Source: Vicia villosa (taxonomy: Eukaryota; Streptophyta; Magnoliopsida; Fabales; Fabaceae). Taken from it: a stretch of DNA of 64,000 nucleotides. Both the position numbers and the translations under genes were made by a program. The DNA is taken from NCBI RefSeq assembly GCF_029867415.1, contig NC_081183.1, forward strand, positions 112,381,061-112,445,060, written 5' to 3'. Position 1 is the first letter of the stretch, and the number at the start of each line of letters is the position of its first letter. Below, one piece after another: positions 58,101 to 64,000 of the stretch. The notes under the pieces are model-generated. The model saw only the letters and a list, made by a program, of their open reading frames with translations, had not been told where the DNA came from and did not search any database.

Positions 58101-61100
58101 ACTTTTACATGTAACCCAAATTGGCCGGAGATTCAAAGAGTTCTCGGACCTCTACATTTGAAGCCTCAAGATCGTCCGGATGTCATTTCAAGAGTTTTCA
58201 AAATCAAATTCGATCAACTCCTTTCAGATTTAACCAAAAAAGGAGTTCTTGGAAAAGTGCTTGCTTGTGAGTTACCTCTGCCTATTTACTTAAACATTTG
58301 AATGTGTTCGCTTTCATGATTTCTGATTTTCCTTTATTTATTCCGTGCTAGATATGTACACCATTGAGTTCCAAAAGAGAGGATTACCTCATGCCCATAT
58401 ATTGCTGTTTTTGCATCCTTCAAACAAATATCCAACGCCCGATGACATTGACAAGATCATTAGTGCGGAAGTCCCCGACCCCAGAAGACACCCTCGGTTA
58501 TACAATTTGGTAAAATCTCACATGGTCCATGGTCCTTGTGGTTTTGCAAATCTCAACTCACCTTGCATGAAGGATAACAAGTGCACCAAGTTTTATCCTA
58601 AGAAATTTCAGCCTACGACTATAGTGGATCACGAGGGATATCCGGTTTATAGGAGAAGAAACAACGGACACACAATTGAAAAGCACGGCATCATCTTTCA
58701 TAGTGGTCATGTGGTTCCTCACAATCCAAGTTTGCTGTTGAAATACGAAGCCCACATCAACATGGAATGGTGCAACCAAAGTACTTCCATTAAATACCTT
58801 TTCAAATATATCAACAAAGGTTCGGACCGTATTTCTGCAATCATACAAGGACAGGACAAAAACAACGTTGACGAGATCAAGCAATATTTGGATTGTCGAT
58901 ACATCTCCCCGAGTGAGGCATGTTGGAGGATCTTTTCTTATTCTATACATGGAAGGAAGCCCGCTGTAGAGAGACTGTTTTTTCATTTGGAAGGTGAAAA
59001 CTCCGTGTACTACAAAGACTACGAGCAAGTTGGTGATGTTTTACTCAAACCAAGTGTCACCGAGTCAATGTTTACATCTTGGTTTGAGGCAAACAAAACT
59101 TACGAGGAAGCAAGATTGCTAACTTATGGTGACTTCGTTTCTAAATTTGTTTATCATAAAAGAAGTCGGACTTGGAAGCCAAGGAAAAGAGGATATACCA
59201 TTGGTCGACTCATTTGGGTTCCTCAAAGCACTGGTGAATTGTTTTATTTAAGAATGATGCTCACTGTCACAAAGGGTCCTTTGTGCTATAAAGACATTAA
59301 GAAAGTTGATGGAAAGCAACTTAAAACTTTTAAGGACGCTTGCTTTGCGATGGGATTTCTACAAGATGATCGAGAATTTGTCGAGGCTATCAAAGAGGCA
59401 CATCTTTGGGGTTCCGGTCCATTTTTACGCAAGTTATTTGTGACAATGTTGTTATCTTCTTCCATGAACAGACCGGAACATGTGTGGCGAAAGACTTGGA
59501 TGTATTTATCAGATGGCATTCTCTATGAGCAACGCTTATTCACAAGAAATCAAGGTATTTTCTTTTTACTCTCACTGTCATGTTTGTTTAGATATATTGC
59601 ACCCTTCATGCATTTAATACTCTTGCTGCATAATACTGTTTCAATTTTACAGATAAGATGCATCCAATATATTAGAAAAGGAATATCCAAGTAACTTCAT
59701 TTACTTAGTATAAACCGTGAAGAACACCAGCATATAATAAATAAAAAACCTTGCCTATTTAAACATATATATGTCATTATGATTTATGGGAGGTCAAACT
59801 TTGTACTACATGATGAAAATGAATGATTAAGTGTAAATCACCAAGTACACGCTTTTTTTATTTTATATGACAAGCAAACTAGCTGGTAGGTTACAATGTA
59901 TGCCTGTGTTCAATGGATACTATAGTGCACAAACCATGTCTCAGACCGTGTTTCCCATTTTTTATGACTATCATATGCGAAATATATCACTGCCAGGTTG
60001 CATTAGCAATTTAGGAAATATGGAAAGTGAACGAAAGTGTGTCTCATTACGTTTCTAAACCTCTTCATTGAAAATACTGATTCCTTGCCTATCATCCAAA
60101 AGTAACTATCATTAATACAATTGTCTGAATAAAAAACAGTTCTCATCTCTAAAATGCATGACATTCTCTTATTACCAATTATGCTGTAGGTCTGACAATG
60201 AGCGATGCCGAGCTCAAAGAAAGGACACTTATGGCCATTGAGACACTTTTACAAAATAACAATCGAACTCTTAAAGACTTCAAGACAATGCCATATCCAA
60301 AAGATTTTGTCGTCTCCTTTACTGGAAATAGGCTACTTTACGATGAACTTCAGTATGAAGTTGTTGCTCAAAAACAAATTTTTGATACTTTGTATGCGTC
60401 TCTTACAGGTAAGTACACTATATAAAATAAACATTTGAAAGTACTTAAATTATATGTTTTTATTAACACTCTAATTTGATTTAACTATTATAAATAGATG
60501 AGCAACGGAGCATTTTTGAGGAAATCATGGATGCTGTAGAAAAGCAACAAGGTGGGGTGTTTTTTTTATATGGCTATGGTGGGACTGGTAAGACCTTTAT
60601 GTGGAACACTTTATCAGCAGCACTTAGGTCCAAAAAGAAAATTGTTTTGCCGGTTGCTTCAAGTGGAATTGCAAGTTTGTTGTTACCAGGAGGAAGAACA
60701 GCTCATTCTAGATTTAAGATTCCCGTTCCTACTTTAGAGACTTCTATTTGCAACATTGAAAAAAAAGATGATATTGTTGAGCTGCTTAAGTTTACGGATT
60801 TAATCATCTGGGATGAGGCTCCTATGGCTAACAAGTTTGGCTTCGAATCTTTGGACAAATCCTTAAAAGATATCATGAGTGGCCCCACACATGCATCTAA
60901 GAAAATATTTGGAGGCAAGGTTGTTGTTTTTGGTGGTGACTTCAGGCAATTTCTCCCTGTTATACCAAGAGGTACTAGATCTGATATTATCCATGCAACA
61001 ATTAATGCTTCTTATATTTGGGATCATTGTAAAGTATTGAGACTTACAAAGAACATGAGATTGCAAAGTGGCCCACCTACTACTACAGCTGATGAGATTA

Positions 61101-62055
61101 GGAGCTTTTCTGAGTGGATTTTAAATATTGGAGATGGGACCATGTGTGAACCTAATGATGGTTATGCTGATATCTGTATTCCAAATGAGTTCATAATTTC
61201 AAACTTTTTAGATCCGATTCAGGCCATTGTTGAAGATACCTACCCTGATCTCATTCATAATTATCTTGATTCCAATTATCTTCAAAGTCGTGCGATTTTA
61301 GCTTCAACAATCGAAGTAGTTGATGATATCAACCAATATATCACTAACCTTCTTCCAGGTAGTCATATGCCACTTAGTTCATTTCCTAAATGTTAATCTT
61401 AAATATCTTTTGTACTATGATATTACCTTTTTTCTCTTAACATTATTAACTAATTATTGGTATTCTTCATGATGTAGGTGAAGAGAGAGAATACTTTAGT
61501 AGTGATTCCATTGATAGATCTGATGTAACTAACTTTGATGCATATGAGCATGTGACACCCGAGTTCTTGAACGCTCTTAAAACCTCAGGATTGCCTAACC
61601 ATTCAATCAAGTTGAAAGTCGGGGCCACTATTATGTTAATGCGCAACCTGGATCAGTCAGAGGGCTTGTGCAACGGCACACGACTAACTGTAACCAGACT
61701 TGCTGCCCATGTCATTGAAGCGAAGATCATTTCTGGGAAAAATATTGGTAACATCTTTTATATTCCTAGAATGTCTTTATCCCCCTCACAGTCTCCATGG
61801 CCATTTAAATTGGTGCGACGCCAATTCCCAATTATAGTTTCCTTTGCCATGACTATTAACAAGTCACAGGGCCAGTCACTTGACAATGTGGGATTGTATT
61901 TGCCAAAGGAAGTTTTTAGTCATGGGCAATTGTATGTCGCTATCTCAAGAGTCAAATCCAAAAAGGGATTAAGGATTCTTATTCATGACAAAGAGAAACA
62001 ACCTATGCTCTCTACCACCAATGTTGTTTTCAAGGAAGTCTTTCATAACATTTAA
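55145..62055 (+). CDS. RepHel: Helitron replication initiator fused to a PIF1-type helicase
   Basis: Predicted exons: 55145-55608, 55718-55873, 55964-56107, 56198-56400, 56607-56696, 56793-57234, 57353-58266, 58352-59554, 60190-60408, 60498-61358 and 61478-62055. All are GT/AG and sum to 5274 nt (1757 residues plus stop) in one frame. It nicks and unwinds DNA for rolling-circle transposition. N-terminus: two AT-hooks (ARGRPRN at 163-169, GRGRPRKK at 215-222), acidic runs (about 308-345), then Cys pairs (C364/C367, C391/C392). Rep: FITFTCNPNW (~747), the HUH motif in GLPHAHI (H818, H820), and Y953/Y957 in YLFKYINKG. Helicase: Walker A GYGGTGKT (1304-1311), Walker B IIWDEAP (D1384, E1385), VVVFGGDFRQFLPVI, and a C-terminal INKSQGQSLDNVGLYLP block. 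All key residues are present. Intron 8 (635 bp) is the longest. Confidence 0.88.
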
Positions 62056-62470
62056 AAGGTTCGAGGCTACATATTATTTAGTACCAAACATGTATCAAAT
62101 AGATTTACCACTTTGAATTGTTATTCATTTGCAATATAACTGAAATTGTGTTTTTTCCATATCTTTCAGGTTATATTCATTCACTTCATTTTGGAATGTC
62201 ATGTTGCTGCTCGACTTATTTTTTATAAGCTTTTGTAACTCTTCTTGTATTTCTCCGCTTATTTATAGCAGCATATTGTTTGGTCAGTACTATGCTTATA
62301 ACATTTGGAATGTTACTATAGCCAAAAATATTCATATGGAGGCTAATACTTCTGCATTTTCATGACATTAACAATACTATCAATATATTTTTTGGCAGAT
62401 TATATCTTTTCATTATAGTCAAATTCCATATGTTAATTTCATCCGGAACAACACAACATCACTAAAAAAT

Positions 62471-62501
62471 AACCCATGCGGCAGCACGGGTCTGTTACTA
62501 G
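62471..62501 (+). other. Helitron 3' terminal hairpin and CTAG end
   Basis: ACCCATG and CACGGGT pair (one G-T wobble) around CGGCAG, 8 bp before the terminal CTAG (62498-62501). The next base is T, as expected for Helitron insertion at AT. Confidence 0.85.
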
Positions 62502-63298
62502 TTCTTTCTCTAACATCATAACAGAATGGATCCAAGAAACTCTAACACTATGAACTTCTATTAAAAAACGCACCGTGCTATCACTAATCATCACAACTTC
62601 AAACCAAGCACGAAACACACGCTAGCAACAAGAATCTGCCGAAAACGAACTATATGCAACAAGCAGTTTGAATACATGGCATCGCTACGATTATAATGCG
62701 TTTCTTTGATGCAAAGGGAACGAAGGCTTACCTGGTACGGTTCTTGAACAAGATCTTCAGCAAAATTCTCCCACACCTTGATGAGTTCCAGAAGGTTGGG
62801 AAACAAACTCCGGATCGTGAATGAGTGGAGCTAGCTTTCTCTCTACATGCAGCTGCGGTGATGATGGTAGCAGAGTGAAAGGCAAGATCCGAATGATGAT
62901 GGATGATGAGTTTGGAGGTTGAAAGGATGAGAGTGATGAAGGTTGGGGGAAGAGGAGCAAGAGGTTCGGTTGGACTTTGGTTGAAGATGGAGGTTGGGAA
63001 GCTTGAACGATGAAGATGATGAAGGTAGTGGTTATGGCAATCGGAAACGGTTAGAGGTTGTTGAAGATTCTGTTATGATGGTTGTTAGAGTGAGAAATGA
63101 GAGGAGGAGAAGAGAGTGATGAGAGGAGAAGAGAGAGTGAGTTTGAAAAATGAGAAAAAATGTGAGAGTCCGTGTGTGAGTTATGAAGGGTTTCATTTTT
63201 TATATGGTGCATGAGGTGCATGGGGATTATAGTGTGGGTGAGCTGCAGTGTAGTATTTGCATTTTTGATGGGATTCTCACGTGCTATTTGATGATTCA
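62502..63298 (-). repeat. 5' LTR of Ogre element C, 5' part
   Basis: Reads TGAATCATCA on the minus strand from 63298. It continues the LTR broken by the Helitron at 48721. No gene is present; pyrimidine-rich runs (minus strand) at 63080-63150 fit an LTR leader. Confidence 0.7.
63196..63206 (-). promoter_or_regulatory. TATA box of the Ogre LTR
   Basis: Minus strand CATATAAAAAATG, about 95 bp inside the LTR. It implies a very short U3 and an RNA start near 63170. Confidence 0.5.
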
Positions 63299-64000
63299 GC
63301 AGTGTTATAGTGGTATTGTTTCAAAAAGGCATCAACAAGTTCTCCCCAAGTACTAACATTAGACCTCTCAAGTTTCATATACCACTCCAACGGAGCTCCA
63401 GTGAGACTGTCCTGGAAGAAATGCATGAGCAATGGTTCGTTCTCAGCGTGAGCGGCCATCTTACGGCAGTAGGAACGAATGTGAGTCTCTGGGCAGGTGA
63501 CTCCCTTGTACTTATCAAAATCTGGTACCTTAAACTTTGGGGGAATAACAATCCCAGGTACCAGGCACAAAGCAGCAGTGTTGAAACTTGAGGTTTTAGC
63601 AACCTCAACAGCCTTAAGGCGCTCATCAAGAGCCTGGTACATCTTAGCAGTCTCGGTCAACTCAGTAGTAAGATCGTGTTCAAGATCAATAACCTCGTGA
63701 TGGTCGTCCACTACTTTAAGTGTCTCATTAATAGGAGTCTCCTTAGTTTTCACTCCCCCCTCAACAGAATTGGTAGGAGCATCCTTGACCAATCTAGTGA
63801 CACTCTTTCTGAGCTCCTCTTGTCCTTGGACGACGACATGGAGGGTCTCCATAAGTTGGGTCATTCTTTCCCCCATAACATCCATATCCCTACAGAGGGC
63901 AGCTTGATTCTGTTCAAATTGGTCCATGATTCTCTTCTCGTTGTTCCTGGTGCGGTAAGGATGTAAGGAAGTCAGCTTTGTTGTTGAAGCAGAAATCTGA
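63299..64000 (-). pseudogene. Ogre element D: gag N-terminal fragment
   Basis: Nearly identical to 42958-43658 (I count about seven differences in 700 bp). The ATG is at 63927 and the frame is open down to the break at 63299. It stops exactly where the TG of the element C LTR begins, so the rest of gag probably lies left of element C in the undisturbed genome. Residue changes against element C include D to A, R to C, E to Q and N to K. Confidence 0.85.

Larger units (their letters stand above)
48722..62501 (+). mobile_element. Helitron, 13.8 kb, with apparently intact RPA and RepHel genes
   Basis: A rolling-circle DNA transposon. The 3' end is clear: a GC-rich hairpin (62471-62490), then TCTGTTACTAG ending at 62501, followed by T. 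The 5' end is placed at TCTACTATCTACCC (48722) after an A, which gives the expected A|TC...CTAG|T insertion. Removing 48722-62501 joins two pieces of Ogre LTR. Two spliced genes, both intact in my models, fill the element on one strand. The 5' end is less sure than the 3' end. Confidence 0.85.
39826..63298 (-). mobile_element. Element C: Ogre retrotransposon, 3' truncated, with a Helitron in its 5' LTR
   Basis: On the minus strand: 5' LTR (63298-46618, split), primer-binding site, leader, ORF1, gag-pro, intron, and the start of ORF3 before RT. This order, the extra ORF1 and the intron between pro and RT are the described hallmarks of Ogre elements of legumes. RT, integrase and 3' LTR are missing. 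The element appears to sit in the gag of another Ogre (63299 onward). Confidence 0.85.

Noticed and set aside
59555..60189. 635-bp RepHel intron as a nested insertion
   Set aside because: The border fits normal splice sites, and no terminal repeats or target duplication were seen.

Overview
This window is repeat-dominated plant nuclear DNA. The LTR retrotransposons are of the Tat/Ogre type (two RNase H domains in one element, a spliced gag-pol in the other), and there is a plant Helitron carrying RPA and Rep-helicase genes with spliceosomal introns. Abundance of these elements points to a legume of the pea/vetch tribe (Fabeae: Pisum, Vicia, Lathyrus); that assignment is inference. No ordinary single-copy host gene was found.

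Layout. 1-757 (-): an open reverse-transcriptase fragment of a Tat-type element. 759-5434: the 3' end of a related minus-strand element (element A), with an LTR (759-1756), a polypurine tract and an intact five-exon 'plant mobile domain' (PMD) gene running antisense to the element. A 100-N gap (5435-5534) cuts that gene. 5535-7264: AT-rich DNA that ends like an LTR. 7265-26766: a 19.5-kb satellite array of about 280 copies of a 69-bp monomer, organised into higher-order units of about 1.86 kb and flipped in orientation at about 23.5 kb.

26767-39825 (+): element B, a Tat element inserted in the satellite. It has a 5' LTR, primer-binding site, degenerate gag-pro, RT/dual RNase H, integrase and two antisense genes (a 'putative plant transposon protein'-like ORF, and a decayed PMD/coiled-coil gene). 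It ends at a chimeric junction. 39826-63298 (-): element C, an Ogre, with an ORF3 start, its intron, gag-pro, ORF1, leader, primer-binding site and a 2.9-kb 5' LTR. The LTR is split by a 13.8-kb Helitron (48722-62501). From 63299 to the window end is gag of another Ogre (element D), about 99% identical to element C, in which element C probably sits.

The most notable item is the Helitron. Both gene models, RPA1-like (10 exons, 507 codons) and RepHel (11 exons, 1757 codons), splice together without a stop or frameshift, and plausible A|TC...CTAG|T ends are present, so it may be an autonomous element. Second are the satellite, whose 69-bp period keeps one reading frame open, and the antisense gene cargo of the Tat elements. 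Inferred order of events: satellite, then element B in the satellite; Ogre D, then Ogre C in D, then the Helitron in the LTR of C.
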